From Lagopus muta (taxonomy: Eukaryota > Chordata > Aves > Galliformes > Phasianidae), in NCBI RefSeq assembly GCF_023343835.1, contig NC_064439.1, positions 31,039,933 through 31,103,932 on the forward strand: 64,000 bases of DNA. The letters run 5' to 3'. Under the pieces are notes generated by a model. It was not told the origin of the DNA and made no database searches. It was given only the letters and a program-made list of their open reading frames with translations. How positions within the stretch are numbered: position 1 is the first letter of the stretch; every line of letters starts with the position of its first letter. The translations under genes and the position numbers were made by a program. Of the stretch, positions 24,977 to 38,470 are shown piece by piece.

Positions 24977-25002
24977 AAAAAAAAAAAAAAAAAAAAAAAA
25001 AA
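24977..25002. repeat. Poly-A homopolymer (A26)
   Basis: This is an uninterrupted run of 26 A. No SINE or pseudogene body is recognisable upstream of it, so it is listed as a simple repeat rather than a retroposon tail. Confidence 0.95.
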
Positions 25003-25099
25003 GAATTACAATGCTATGATACATGGAATGGTTCTGACAGAAAGTGAGCTGTCAGAAATTAAAAAGATTCATCTAATTTTCCTGAAGCTATTGCAGAAA

Positions 25100-25119
25100 A
25101 TTATAATAATAATAATAAA
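25100..25119. repeat. (TAA)n microsatellite
   Basis: Short trinucleotide run (ataataataataataa) of about six units. Confidence 0.85.
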
Positions 25120-26656
25120 GTCCTGTATTCAAAAAGATGAAAATGTTAGGAGAAAAGCCTTTTGAGGAACACCATTGAGAAAATATGGAAAGGGCATATC
25201 AGATAACACAAACCTGCCCCTGAGGAACACGGACCTTGAAAGATTTAAGCTAAAATCAGAAAATTTAAGGTGAAAGGACCATTTTGATCTAAGATGTAAA
25301 AACAACATAATTCAATTGCACTCCATGTTTCATACTGATAGCATAAACCTTTGTCCTTTTCATTTATTTGTATCAGTGGCACTAAACCTTTAATGCCTGG
25401 AGAGCCAGTTTGTCATCTGATTGAGCCTCCAGCAGCTGTGAAAGATGAAATATAAAGGGAATACAAATACCAGACCGATGCGTTAGTCTTACAGTATTAT
25501 AGTCCCTCTGCAAATCCAATGTAACAGAAAGGGTCATAAAGCAACTTAACGGGTCTCCAGAGGAGACTGCATCTCGGCAGGGCCTGGGGTGATGGCTTAT
25601 GCCACAGGATACTGGGCGAGGAGAAGGCATCATGCTGCTGCAAGCTACTTGCTGTTTAACTGTAATTTGGGCTATTCCTGTGGCCTGTGTGTCTTCAAGG
25701 TCCCCCCTGAGGGCACTGAAACAGAGTGACAAAGACAGGACAAAGTGTTCATTTTGTACCTGGGCTAAGGGCAGCATAGCTGCAGCAGTGGTAGCAGGCT
25801 GGGATATGTGAGTGACACTGTTTGGAAAAATGGTTGGTAATGCTGTTAAATCATGTTATCCTCCAGCAAAGCAAACATCAGAGCAGATTTTGTATTCTTA
25901 TTTTTACAGTTTGCTTGCTTGGCTGGCAGAATAAGTAAAGTTTGTGTGCCTGTCTGTTCCTCTGAGTCAATGTGGGTTTTCATGGTTAAGCTGGCTGTTT
26001 TCCCTGGAGTAGAAGCCATGTTGTCATTAATCACAATGCGACGATGTGCACTAAAACCAATGTCTGTGTATGAGGAAAAAGAAGAGCTGCAGACTGCTCT
26101 GAAATCACATGCTGCATTCACTCATTCCCATGGCTTGCAAATACCTCCTTTTCAGGAGGAAAAAAAGAAATGCAGTATGTGAACGGAGGGACCAGGAGGA
26201 TTCCAGGGCTGTGTGTAACTCATAACTTGCTCAGCATCCCTCAGAATTTCTTTGTTCTGCATCTGTAGAAGACTTTGTGCCATTGAGTTACTCATTGTGG
26301 ATTTTAACGGGTTTGAACCTGGGCTTCTTGGACCAAGGTTAACCCATGTATGTTGACGTGCTCCAGTTGCCCAGAGCACTGCACTGAGCTCCTGGCAAGT
26401 AGTTGTTCACCAGGCAGAAACACTGACCTGTCTGCAAAAGGGAGAAGACATCCAGCTGAGGGATGCGCTGCCTGTGGTTCCTCCATACCTCTCAGCCAGC
26501 CCGGGTTTGGCAAGGGCTACTTTTTCCACTCTGAAATGGTTTATGCTTTATTTCCCATCTGCCCTTAAGAAACACCCTTCCTTTGATGACAGACAGAGCA
26601 GGGCCAGTTGTGAGGAGCCCCAGGAGACTGGCAAGGCTGGCTTCATGTGGTGAGGA
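25120..26656. other. Non-coding intergenic sequence
   Basis: No gene recognised. Frames of about 100-130 codons overlap on both strands (25382-25777 minus, 25853-26182 plus) without domains or convincing splice sites. Confidence 0.5.
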
Positions 26657-26722
26657 CCTGGACCTTGTTTGGTATAGTCCTGGGCCTCGTATGGTGTGGG
26701 GCTGGGCCTCGTATGGTATGAA
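26657..26722. repeat. Small tandem repeat, about 22-bp unit
   Basis: ctgggcctcgtatggt occurs at 26680-26695 and again at 26702-26717. A decayed third copy (cctggaccttgtttggtat) lies just before, at 26657-26675. The period is about 22 bases. Confidence 0.75.
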
Positions 26723-29700
26723 CCTGCATCCCAGGGCTAAGGAGATGCTGTGGAGGCACTACTGCAAGGGCCCTGCACTGTGCCTGTCTCTCTCATGTCT
26801 TGGAACAGAGTTTGGAGCTCTTCCGTGGCTTTCTAGATGTAACATTTCATGCTGTCATTCACCAGAGAGATTAATAAATCCACGAAAAAACAAATTGTGC
26901 CTAAAATAGAAGATGATAAAAAGATTGAGGGAGAAGTCATTCTCATGCTGCTGACTGGTGTTAAATTGGTTGTAATGGATAAAATAACACCTTCATCTTG
27001 CAATCATAAGAGAGAGAAAGCAGTGCTGTATGTACGCTTGATATCTGAAAAGCTGATGAAACAGATTATTTTCCAGTTCATATCCAAATGCACTGGCATG
27101 ACAGATGATACAGAGCTCCTGCTGCTTTTTGCTGCAGACCATTATTATTCCTGGTGGTGAAATATGGAAGATATATGATATTTATAGAAATCTGAACTCT
27201 CCCTCAGTCTGTACCTTTTGGGGCTGCAAGATGGATCTTTTAAGGAATTCCCCTTTCTTGCTTCTTTTCCATCTTCCTAGTCCTCCTTGCAGCATGCCAC
27301 CGTGGGGAGCACGCAGTCCAACTCATATTTTTTCCACAGCAGCTCTGCAGAACCAAAGAGGAGGCCCCAGGATAGTTAATTCTATGTCAAGCAGCATTAG
27401 CCATAGCTCTGATTGCCAGTCGGAAATCCCTAGGGTCAGCTGAGGACAGAACTACAGACAGCAGTTGCTCCCCTAAGCTGTCCCTGCTCCTCACAGAGTG
27501 CCCCAGACCCATTGAAGTAACTGGAGGTATCACATCTAACTGATAGACAGGGCTAGAAGGACTCACATTCCCCATCACTGTCCCAGATTATGTCAGGTTT
27601 CCAGCCCTTCCATTCAAGCTGGAAGGAACAGCTTGATTCTGAAGCTTCAGCAGTTTAAATCCAAGTATTTTATTTTCTCCACGTATTTTCCACATATTTT
27701 TTTCTAATATTTCTTTTTTTTTACTTTCCCTATTATTATCCATTGATTCATGAGCCAATTGGAACAAAAGTGTTCTCTGCGTGAAGCTTTATATCTGATA
27801 CTGTCAGAGCAATCATGTCCCTCCTTTCCCAAAAAGCTGCATGGCTGCATTTAAATTTCTTCTCTGAAGGCAGCTTAGATTTCCCACCATGACTCTCTCG
27901 CAGAAACATGACACTTCTGTTAATACAGATGCTGCTGAAGAATTATTCTATCTGCAACCGCCTGTTCACTTGCTGCAAAAGCATCCAGGAAAACGAAGTG
28001 TGTCCTCCTCCTGTAGACCTGAGGCTGCAGAGCCATCTGAGCCCTTCCTCCACCCAGCTTCCAAGATCTCCGCCACTTCAGGAGCCTGAAGGTCTTGAAG
28101 CTTTCTCCAGCTGCTGACAAAAGACGTTTTATGGCCACTTGATAACCTTGTCTATGTATCTACATTGCCTTGAGAAGTGATTGGCAGTTCTAGCTCAATG
28201 CAGAGTTTCTAACAGCAGCTTCTTGCAATTCCTTTCACCGTTCTCTTAAATCTCAGGCTTTTCTTAAATCCTGAGAGCTGACAACAGTCTAAATACATGA
28301 ATATTAACCTCATGTCACAAGGGCTTATGTTTTTGCAAAGCTGCACAGGTCTTGCATTAACACAGCACTAATTTTACTACTAAATAGAGCAAAACCTATC
28401 TTCTTCTCTTTAATTGTGGTTATTACTCCGGTAGGATATGGGATGGAAACAAGAAGCACTGAAACACCGTACCACCAGAAATGCCATTACTAACACTTCT
28501 AATGTAAGATTGGGTGCCCCTATCTCCTGAAAATGCAGCACCAAGAGTGCAGTGGGGATTTTTGTACAGGCAGGTATTACTCTCCTGAGCAAAAAATGGC
28601 CATGTTCTCAGTTGGATTCCCTCAGTGGAATCACGACATCATGCCAACATTTCTCCTCTGTATGTTTTATCTGCCATCGTAAAGAATGCAATTTAAATAG
28701 CTTGTTCTCTCTGTTGTGGTAAGAGTGGGCAATGGTTTCAAGTCCGTGGTGACAGTGACATGAAATTCATGAGGTCCTCCAAACAAGATTTAAATGCTAT
28801 CTACTTCGTACCTTTCTTGTTTGCCCAGAAACATTGTCTATCCTTTAGGACAGCAACACAAAAAGAGAGAAGTAATTATTGCAGTTATGATTTGAAAATC
28901 TAATGAATTAAGAAACTGATATTTGTCATTACTTCTGAGGTATCTTGTTGCACAGGCCTGGAAGTTTTTTAACAGAGCATTTCAAAGAAATTTTATTTCT
29001 TTCTACAGTGAAGTATCTCTCTGAGTAATCTCAGCAAAGACCAATTTTATGGAAAAGATTTGTGATTTGCATTGGTGCACAAACAGAGCTTTGTATGTTC
29101 ATTTCTTGTTATCTGCTGGAAATAGACAATTAAGTTGCCCTGACAATATCAAGGTGTTTCTTTTCTGGAGCAGAAAATCATGATCTTCCCAGTCATCAGA
29201 CAAGAAGGATTTTCACTTTCATTCTCTATTGTAAAATTCACACAGGATTCATCTTGTAAATGTCAGGTGACTGATAACAAAAGCACATATTTACTCAGAA
29301 GTCAGAAGTAGATAATATTTTATGTGAGGCTTGGAATCTTGAGGAAACTACTATTCCTTTGACTGAACTGTAAGTTATCTGGTTAGTAAGGTTAACACTT
29401 GTAAATGGTTTGATCTTTCTGGCAATTTATTTTGATCCTGGCTGGCTGTGCATGAGAAACACCACTGGTGATGTTCGGAGATAACATGCAGTATTTTTCA
29501 GATTTCTTTCTTCAGGGTGATGAGAAGAGCTAGGCTGAATGCTTCTTGAGCAGTGCTTTTAGTTATGCATGGTAGAGTATTTTGATGCCATATCCTCCTT
29601 GCAGATGATTGGGGTGCAGATGATTAAATGAGCTAAAGTGCTCATGTAACTTGGACAATGGAAAAGATCCTGAATCCTGGACAATCATGTAGAGCAAACA

Positions 29701-31957
29701 TATTGAAAAGCAGCGTCAGTCCTTAAAATGAAGCACAGATGAATGCAACTCCGATAACATGGGTGTCCACCTGGAGAAGCAGATCCTCGATCACCAAAGC
29801 ACAGGCAACTGTGACTTCGCTGCCAAATCCTTATCGCCTCCATTGGTCCAGCTTGAATGAAACAGTCCACTGTGTCCTACAAATCTTGAAGTCAGTGTGA
29901 GATGAACCACAACCCCAGCCACTTCCAGTCTCGCCCAGCTGTGGATGCAGAATCCAGAGGCTCAGTCTCAAGCTGAATACACACATACGTGCACACCCCC
30001 ACGTACATGTGCACACCCTGCCACCCCCCAATTTCTGTTAATGTAAGCAAGGCAACATATTCAAAATATGTTTATATATTCACTTGCATATAAGCTGCCA
30101 TTCAGCAACTAGTTGGCTCATTCCCTTTGTTTCAAAGTCCCTTCTTGCTCTCTGTTCAGATGCTTGTGCTATTAGACTATCAACAACAAACTCAATTAAA
30201 ACATCATATATGACAGACTTACGCTTTCATTTCCTCATTAAAATTCTTTCCCTGATAGGAATCTAAAGTTAAAGGAAATTTCAGAGAGATTTATAGGTTC
30301 TTGAGGGTTTTATCTTTAGGAACTCCAGCTAATAACTTCCTAGGAATCTCCATTTCTCTGCAGGTAATTGCAATTACTTGAATAAAAAACAACAAATAGA
30401 GCATAAATCCACTGCCACTAGAATGAATTTCATTAGCATGCTTAATATTTACTAGAAATTTATTTTTCATTAACATTAAACAGTAAAAGTTGTACCACTC
30501 ACTGGAGTCAGGTCCATGTTTGAGTACTGATGTACTGATCACCTTTTTTAAAGTGCCGGAGGTTCAGAAATCACTCAGGTGTAACAGCACACGGCCCACT
30601 GCAGAATGATGTCACACAGAAAAAAAACTTCTAAACTGAATGAAAAGCCTTCCTCAACTTTCTGTTTAGAACTTGACTCAGAGCTCTTAATGGGGTTGCA
30701 CAAATGGGGGTTGCAAATGTAGCCAAATGATTTTAAAAATGAATTTAATTATGTTTATGATTCTAGTACCGATACACTGTAAACGAAATAGTTTTCACCT
30801 CATATGATTCCCAGTATAGGGCTGTTTCTCCCAACTCCCTGAACTATAGCAGCAAGGAGTTTTAGCAGCTCCAGCAGCTACCAACAGCAGCCTGACTGGG
30901 CTGAGAAGCAGCCCAGTTTAGAGCATGATGTTCAACAGCAAGCTGCCTGCTTCCTTCCTACTGGCATCTTCTAGATGTTGTAAGTGGATGCAGAGATCAC
31001 TAGGGAGTGTGATTTTATTTAAATAGCCATGTGATTAGAAAATAAGTGTATGTGAAATTCTGTTAGAGAGTTCCTGAGTACCTTTTGCTCTGCAAATGTG
31101 AAACGTGGCATTACGGTCCAGGTCTGGGAGCTGCTCTGGTGCAGTGACACTAGTGATCTTCATGCAGATCATAAAACATCTTCACAAAAACTCATTTGCT
31201 CGAGGAGGAAATGGCTTTACAGGTATTTGCATATTAGACCTGTACTGATAGAATCATTTTAAACATGGTGTTTCTAATGGTTAAATGACAGCACTGTTTA
31301 TATTGGAGTTATCTGGTGAAAGGCAGTGATGTTGACAGTTGTCAGATATGTGCAAATACCCATGTTGGGTGTGTATGAGAAATGGGTGAATGCTGCAGCA
31401 GTCAAATCAGAAGGAGATAATCCTCAGCTTTATCACAAGTGAATCTGCACTGAAGTCAATAGCAAAATTCCTATTGATCTCAATAGTTATAGTTAGCACT
31501 TCACTGACCCTGCAGTAGTGTAGCACAGAGATCCTCATTGGGAAATGACACAGAATGCCTGGGCCATCTCCCAGAACAGGCTGATTAAATAATCAGCCAG
31601 ATCTGAATATGTTCTGCCTCTTAAACCAGATTTTGATCAGCTTCATTCGTGAGCTCCCCTGAGGATTTTTTTGAACGTGTGTAAGTGCTTTGTGGACTTT
31701 GGCCTCCTGTACAACTGTAAAATACTGATTGTTACAAAGAGGTAAAAGAAACAAACATGTAATACTACTCCTCCAGTGATTTTAGAAGAAGGATAAATCG
31801 TAATTTACCAAAAAGGCCAAAGCAGACTTAGCAGTTCAGTTGAAAAATCTGACCCTGGCGTTTATGGATGTTTTGCAGCTTTATTTTACTGCTTTTTTCA
31901 GTGTAAGAATTAAATTTAATGTAAGTCCATAAACTCAAACAGCACAAACATGTAAAT
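26723..31957. other. Non-coding intergenic sequence
   Basis: No gene or interspersed repeat recognised. It contains ordinary AT-rich desert sequence with short open frames. A CA/GT-rich piece with repeated gtgcac words lies at about 29.98-30.02 kb. Confidence 0.5.
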
Positions 31958-32040
31958 CATAGTATCATAGAATTATATAATCATTAAGGTTGGAAAAGAC
32001 CACTAATACATCAGTGTATATTGATAAGACCCTGCTGGTT
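31958..32040 (-). repeat. CR1 LINE 3' end, antisense
   Basis: catagtatcatagaatt, then aatcattaaggttggaaaagaccactaa, is the reverse complement of a CR1 3' terminus of the 'tcattaaggttggaaaagacc' type. Only about 80 bases remain before the 5' truncation. Confidence 0.85.
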
Positions 32041-34404
32041 GAGGTAATGGAAGAGGTGATGAAAGTGGAATATTTTTAGACACGAATCCAGCCACATTCC
32101 CCTTCTATACAGTAGGCATGGGTCTCTAAAAGGGTAAAAAGAAATGCTGGGGAAGGAGCTGTACTGCACATTAAAAATAAAGTGAGCACTAGGATTCCCT
32201 ACACGAATGTTTTCATCCTACCCTTGCTATATAGATAGCCTCAAAGTCTTCAGCTCACCAGAGCTTTAGAGGGACTTGGATGGCTTAGAGGATTGCTTTT
32301 GGGATACAGAGGCTTTCATCCCTACGTCACTGCCCTTGGCCTCAGTCCAGAGCGGGCAGTGATGAGCAGCTGCTCTGTGATGAGCTCTTCCCTGCGGCCG
32401 AAATCCCTGTGAGCGGCCTCATTCTAAGGCAGTGTCCCCAGGAGCCCCGGGGCTTGTCTCCACCACCCAACTGCTGTGGGCATGGTGGATTTCAGGAGAG
32501 CACCCCCATGGGTCCTGTGTCCCCACAGAAGGCATCTGCACCCACAGGGCTAGTGGCAGCTGGCTCTGAGAGATGATGCGTGCCACTGTGCTGCATGGCT
32601 GCCAGCTGCAGTGAGGGCAGGAGTAGTGAGACCCAGAAACACATCCGTATGGCTGGCAAAGCACTCCCTTCCTCTCGGCACCGCAAGCAGTACCATCAGT
32701 TGTGCTTCTCATTAGGCAGAAATTGCTAACAGCAGGGGAAGGAGAGGAAACACAAACCTTCTGGCTAACGTTTATCACAAAGTGCTAACCTTCTGATAGG
32801 TTTCAGAATGAGGGATGAAAGGTTGGTCTTAGGAGAATAGGAAATGTTTTCTAAATCAGAGGTGATACTCTGTATTATTATTATTATTATTTTCCATAAA
32901 AGCTATTTGGAAGGTGAGACCTATTTGTTAGGGTCTCTGAGCTACCTGAAGATGAAGTGTACGTGGGGGAAGAGAATTCCAAAGTGAGAAAGATAAAGCT
33001 GGGCTGGGGAAGGAAGTCATACTCTTCTGACCAATAGAGGGATGTGACTCTTGGCACAGTCACCTACAAAACTTACTGCCAGCTAATGTGAAATTACTGC
33101 TATGTCAGAGACACAGATAGGCTTTTTTAAAAGCAGCAGCTATTTTAAGTATGAGAAAGCCTTTGAGGAAAGGTAAATGAATGTGGTTTGTCTCTGCTTT
33201 GCATAGACCAGATTGTGGGGGAACTGTTTTACAGATAGTCCCCTCTGCATAAAACGAGAAGCTGTTTTCAATCACTTATCAGCAAAACTGTAAATCATTC
33301 TTTATGTGGGTTAAAAAATAGTTCTTGGAATTGTGATCTTACGAAATGACGGAAAAATTTGGTATTAATTACCTCACTAAGGAACTGGAATTTATGCTAA
33401 TAAGTAATATTTGTCAGGTTTGGATGCATTTGTTACAGGCTGTCATCCATCAATATGGATGAACAAGAAGTGGAAGAGAAAAATCACCCAAATTACTGTC
33501 ACTAAACAGGTACAAAAATCCCACACAAGCCAAGATTTTTAAGCCTCCGTGGAATTCTTATGACTGCTGAAATCAATGTTCTTGGAGGAACCAACTCCTT
33601 CTCAACCAGAAAAGAATGAGAGGAAGTTCTGCCTCTGGGAGTGATGGGGGGCAGGAGAGCAGAACACTGGATGGGAGGAAAGCTCAGCCTGCAGGCAGCC
33701 ATGTGTGACACAGCAGCTTTGAGGTGGCAGTTGCTTTCCTCTCCCTGATGTGGAATGGGTTTGCATCAAACATGGAACCCAAACCAGAGCATCCCGGAGG
33801 CAGGCAGCTGCATGGATCTGGCTCTTTCCTCTCTGGCCTTTGCTCCAGGTGGATGCGGCTCGTGGCCTCAGTGATGTGCTTGTGTCAAACGGTGCGTTTT
33901 GCTTCTCTTCCCACAATATTTCAGCTCTGCTGGAAAGGGCAGAGTGGTGGCAAGGACTTGGCTCCACACCTTGGAAGCTGGTATATGCTCATAATCGCTT
34001 GACTCACCAAGCTGAGACTTTGGGAAAAGCACCAAATGTTTGTACATCCTGAGATAAAACTGCACCATTTGGCAGTGCTGCTGCTTGCATCGTCAGTGCT
34101 TGGTGGGAAAGACACACCTAGGCTTTTATTGCTGCAGTTTAATGTATTTAAGATGACAAGTCCGATACAATCCCAAATCTGAACTTCCCAGCTGGAACAC
34201 CCTCCTGTCCCTTGTCACGCCATGCCAAGGGAAGTTGGCATGGAGCCAGCAGCCTTCCCCTGGAAAGCAGGCTGGGGACAGAGCCAGCACACAGAGCAAA
34301 GTGCAGGGGAAAATCAGCCTCACGGATGTTTGTGTTTGCTCTGATATCCACCCTGCAAGATGGAAAGCACTCTGCTTTTCAGACACCAGCAGCTTTGGAT
34401 GCTC
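32041..34404. other. Non-coding intergenic sequence
   Basis: No gene seen. A (TTA)n run lies at 32873-32890. A 12-base palindrome containing an E-box, GAGCAGCTGCTC, is at 32364-32375. Frames up to 121 codons overlap each other on both strands around 33.6-34.5 kb and lack domains. Confidence 0.5.
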
Positions 34405-34447
34405 AGGTTTAAAAATCTGAAAAGGTTTAAAAATCAGGTTTAAAAAG
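34405..34447. repeat. Three short direct repeats of AGGTTTAAAAATC
   Basis: Copies start at 34405, 34423 and 34436. The first two are identical 13-mers and the third differs at its 3' end (aggtttaaaaag). This is a small tandem expansion. Confidence 0.85.
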
Positions 34448-37400
34448 AGCCAATGGAAGGGGCTGATTGTCAGCACGCAGAATGTCCACCGGTGGGAACG
34501 AGCCGCTGCAGAGCAGCCTGGGGAAGCAAGAGCAATGCTCTGTGTAGCAGACCCTGGCTGTGCACGCTCGGATTGTGGAACAGTTTAGCATCAAAGAACT
34601 CTGCTCTGAGTGGAGCTGGATAGCTCTTGAATTATAAATGCATTAAAAATACCAAGCATTTTTTGGAGTCCTATTTCAAGTTTTTTTAGTCTATCAGCAG
34701 AGTAAAAGAGGTGAAGAAAGATTTTGCAAGGTGCGGGGTAAAACAGACCAGAGAGTAATAAAATACTTCTTTTAAACGAGCCCAGTTGGAATGAGAGCCT
34801 CTTTATGACAGCTTGCAGAGGCTGTAGTGTTTTGCAAAACTGTGTGATAAACTCCAAATAGCTTCTCTGCAAATCTCTGGAGGCAGAGTAGAGCTAAGGC
34901 TGGCTGCTGTGCTGCCACAGCTTTCAATGAATGAGCTCAAAATGGACCCTCTAGTGACAGCTCTGTCAAAGAATAACAATCGGGTACTCTTGGAGACAAC
35001 AACTTCAACGTACACATTTTTGTAAGCATAAATGAACTCTAATGTACCGGTTTCAAATGCAGCTCAGTGCTCAAAGTTTTTAAGATGCCTGTTTAGATGA
35101 TGAAGAAAATAAAACCAAATGGAGCACATACTGCATTTCCCCCTGTTTGGTTTGCAAGGCACGGTTCTTGCTAGAATTGAGATGAGAACAGAATACAAAT
35201 AAAGGTGGTTTTGGTGGGGAGGGAAGAACTGGTTAAAGGTAGCTCTGACATTACCGGCAGAGGGGAAATGCCAGAGCAGCTGCCATCACCCAGCACTTCA
35301 GGTGAATTGATTCCAAGAGGGAGGGACTCTCCCTCTGCAAACTCAGAGCTATGGAACAAGGTCCAAAAAAATCACGTCTGGGGGAAGGTGCTTCAGACTG
35401 CAAAAATCAATGGGCTAGAAATAGGCTTAATCAGAACCTGATCATTACCTCATGATATTATTGTTTTCTCCGCAAACAGCTGAATTCATACCACCAGTAA
35501 ATTTTGCATTCGGATTGGTGTTGCGCCTTCTCTCTTGAGGACCATAAAGCAAAAGAGTCTCCCTATGTTGAGCTCTGGGAGCTTTTTAGCAGTGGTGCAT
35601 GGTGCAGGTTGGATGCACCTTCACGCTTGTGGTTACACCTTGGTTAAAATAGTGGTTGCATTGCAAGTTACAGTTGTTTCTAGCTGAGTGACTGTCAGGA
35701 GGACTTCCCTGAGACTGAATTATCTGAGGCTCTTTCCCAGGCACAGTGCAGGAGTTAACATTTCTGCGGTGGAAGCAGAGTGTCTGTTTGGATTCTGCTC
35801 AGGTGTAGCTGCTTGTGCAGTCTGAAGGAGCTCCTGCTATTGCCAAAGGAAAATTAAAACAAATCTGGCTTGGCTAATAAAAGGCTATGAGTATTAATGG
35901 CTTTTTCTCCAATTGCCAGGAAGTTTCAGCCTCTAACGTGATGAAGATGGAGTATGTACAGACATGGGTGTTGTCATGCTGCTTTTAAATTTTGGTATGC
36001 TAGTGACTGTATAGACTTTTGGCAAACAAATATGCAGGGAGTGTAAGAGACACAATGAGAATGTGATTGTTACATCCAGGAGAGGAAAAGACAATTCTTA
36101 GGCATAAAGACTGTTAGTTTGGACAGTTATAAAACTAACAGCAATTTATGGACCTGTGTCTCAGAAGTGCTGAGCGCTCCTGGCTTGGTAAAATCAATAG
36201 CCCCTATCTAGGATTACTTGAATCTCAAACATACCAACACTCATCGCAATTTAATACCAGTTACCTATTAGCTTTTAATGACTGTATATATTTTGACAAA
36301 GCTGCTAAGTTATGTTTTTACAAATGGGATATTAACTGTACAACACAGTGGAAAATAATCCACCCCTACAAGGAAAATCATATTAACACATGGCGCTAAG
36401 AGCAAACATATTTACAAACGGAAGCTGAGCAACAAACACATCTACCAGATGTTACTGAGATAAAGATAGTCTGAACTGCTCAGCTGAAGGAGCTCAACTT
36501 CTGCTGAGGGATTTTTTCTGAGCATGTATTTCACGATGGATCTCCTTGCTCTTGAGGAAGCAGTCACAAAGTTGGGGCATGAGGTTATGAAGCTATATTT
36601 AAGATTCAATGGTGAGTAAAATTTTAACAGCTTCAGATACATTTTCCCCTTTTTCTTTTTCATTCTTTGATAAGAAAAGATCTTTGACCGCCTTAAGGAT
36701 AGCTTGTGAATGGAAACTTCGGGTGGGACTTAGCATGCTCTCAAGTAACCACTTCCATTAAGAGACAGGATTGACTGTGAAGGGACAGAGGAAGGCCCTC
36801 CCTCCTCATTGTTCAGTCTGGCCCTCGCAGTCCTTGTGGATCCATCCAGGCAGAGCCACTTGGCTCTGTAGATTCAGCTCTGAACCGTCAGAGCCATTTG
36901 CAGGGGTGTTTGCACTGCCTATATCAGATGACTTCTGCCCTTTTACCACAAATCCTCCTTGTTCAGCTTTCATTCTTGCAGGCTGTTTCTAAGACTAGCT
37001 TGGTACATCTTGTCGGAGTTGTTTGTTTCGATTCTCTGATAACCAAAATGAAAAGAATCGGATGAATTTCTAAAAAACAGTCAAACCTCAGAAAGTGAGT
37101 CCCCAGACAATTCCTGTGGAGGGTAAGATGGTGTTCCTGAGACACCAAGTGTTATTTCAGGCCAGCACAAATGCCTCGCGTGTGCTCAGCAGCTGAGAGC
37201 TGCGCTGATCTGTCCCTCGACACTCTACACCGCACTTCAGTGGGCTTGTAAAGCTCCTTCAGCCTTTGTACTTAACAGGCGTACTGTTAAAATTATTTGT
37301 AAATTTCTGTGATTCCATTCTGCATGAGTTGGCAATGAGTCAGCAGCAGCTTTTCTAGATCAGAAACACATCCGGAGCCATTTTTTTGTTCTCTGATAGT

Positions 37401-38297
37401 TTTTCCCTTGCATCAAATGCTGCCTAGTTGCATTGAGAAACCTCACCAAAACCTCACAAATAAAAAAAAATAATCTGGTATTCATCTTATGATGACAAAA
37501 AGCTTTTGTGATACTATGAAGGAAGGCACAACTTTTTCTCCAAGATAGATCTCAACATTGGTAATTTCTTATCCGTGTTAGGATGGATAGTACTGATACG
37601 GAGAGGAGGCCCCAGAGGAGTTGTTTTCCATCCATTCTCCAGCATTAGCTTCCCCCAGCCTCATCTGGGAGAGCACCATTTCCTGGCCTCACCATGCAGA
37701 ACTCGGTGCACACTCAAGTGCACTCTGCCAGCTGCGTTCACTGAGCTGCGAACAATTCTGAGCCAGGCTGAGCTGCCTTCTGGCCCATGTGGCAGCTCTC
37801 CAACTTCCTGTGCCCTTTACACTTCTCATCAGCCTCTGGTGCTCTCAGGTGTGCTGTCCTGCACGCTGCCACTGCTGCTGATGTGTGTGATGGCAGAGCA
37901 GGGGGACAGAGCAGGTAATGGGGGGAGATTTTCCCAGTCTGATCATGCCACCACTGGCTGTTAGATTCCTACAAGGACAGGGGATGCTATGGTATCGTGT
38001 GGGTCTGTGTGGATTTGTGTTAAAGGGCAACATACATATATGTTATAGCCTCTAGTCCTCTTTGCTCTCAAACACTGCTTCTTTCCAGCTTACTCAGGAA
38101 ACTCCTGTTCTAATTCCTAATTCCTCATTCAGAGTCAACAGCTATCCTGCCGCTGTCCTATGAAGTCTCCTTAAGTAGCTGTCCTCTTTTCCATACTCAC
38201 CTGCCCGGTACAATATATGCTGGGCTTTGAAGCCCTCTGCATTTCCTGCCCTAACCTTTAAAATAACATTTATCTGTCATGAGGAGCTACTGAGTCT
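34448..38297. other. Non-coding intergenic sequence
   Basis: No gene or known repeat is recognised. Short open frames only; the longest (about 129 codons at 37575-37964) has no recognisable domain. Confidence 0.5.
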
Positions 38298-38470
38298 TAG
38301 AGTCATAGAATGGCATGGGGTGGAAGGGACTTTAAATATCATGCAGTTCTAACCCACCCACCATGGGCAGGGCTGCCACAGCTCAGGCTGCCCAGAGCTC
38401 CATCCAACCTGGCCTTGAACTCCTCGAGGGAAGGGGCATCCACAGCTTCTCTGGGCAATCCCTAGGCCAT
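38298..38470 (-). repeat. CR1 LINE 3' end, antisense (avian type)
   Basis: The + strand begins agtcatagaatggcatgg, then ggaagggac, then 'ccatgggcagggctgccac', 'caggctgcccagagctccatccaacctggccttgaa', and ends in 'ggggcatccacagcttctctgggcaa'. This is the antisense CR1 3' UTR with few differences from the familiar avian form, so it is one of the younger copies in the window. It is truncated about 170 bases from its 3' end. Confidence 0.93.

Noticed and set aside
24960..25002. Poly-A run as the tail of a processed pseudogene
   Set aside because: No recognisable coding or SINE body precedes it and no flanking target duplication was noticed.
27889..28117. Two overlapping + frames (MTLSQKHDTS... 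and the shifted one)
   Set aside because: Both are under 70 codons, mutually overlapping and without domains or matching splice sites.
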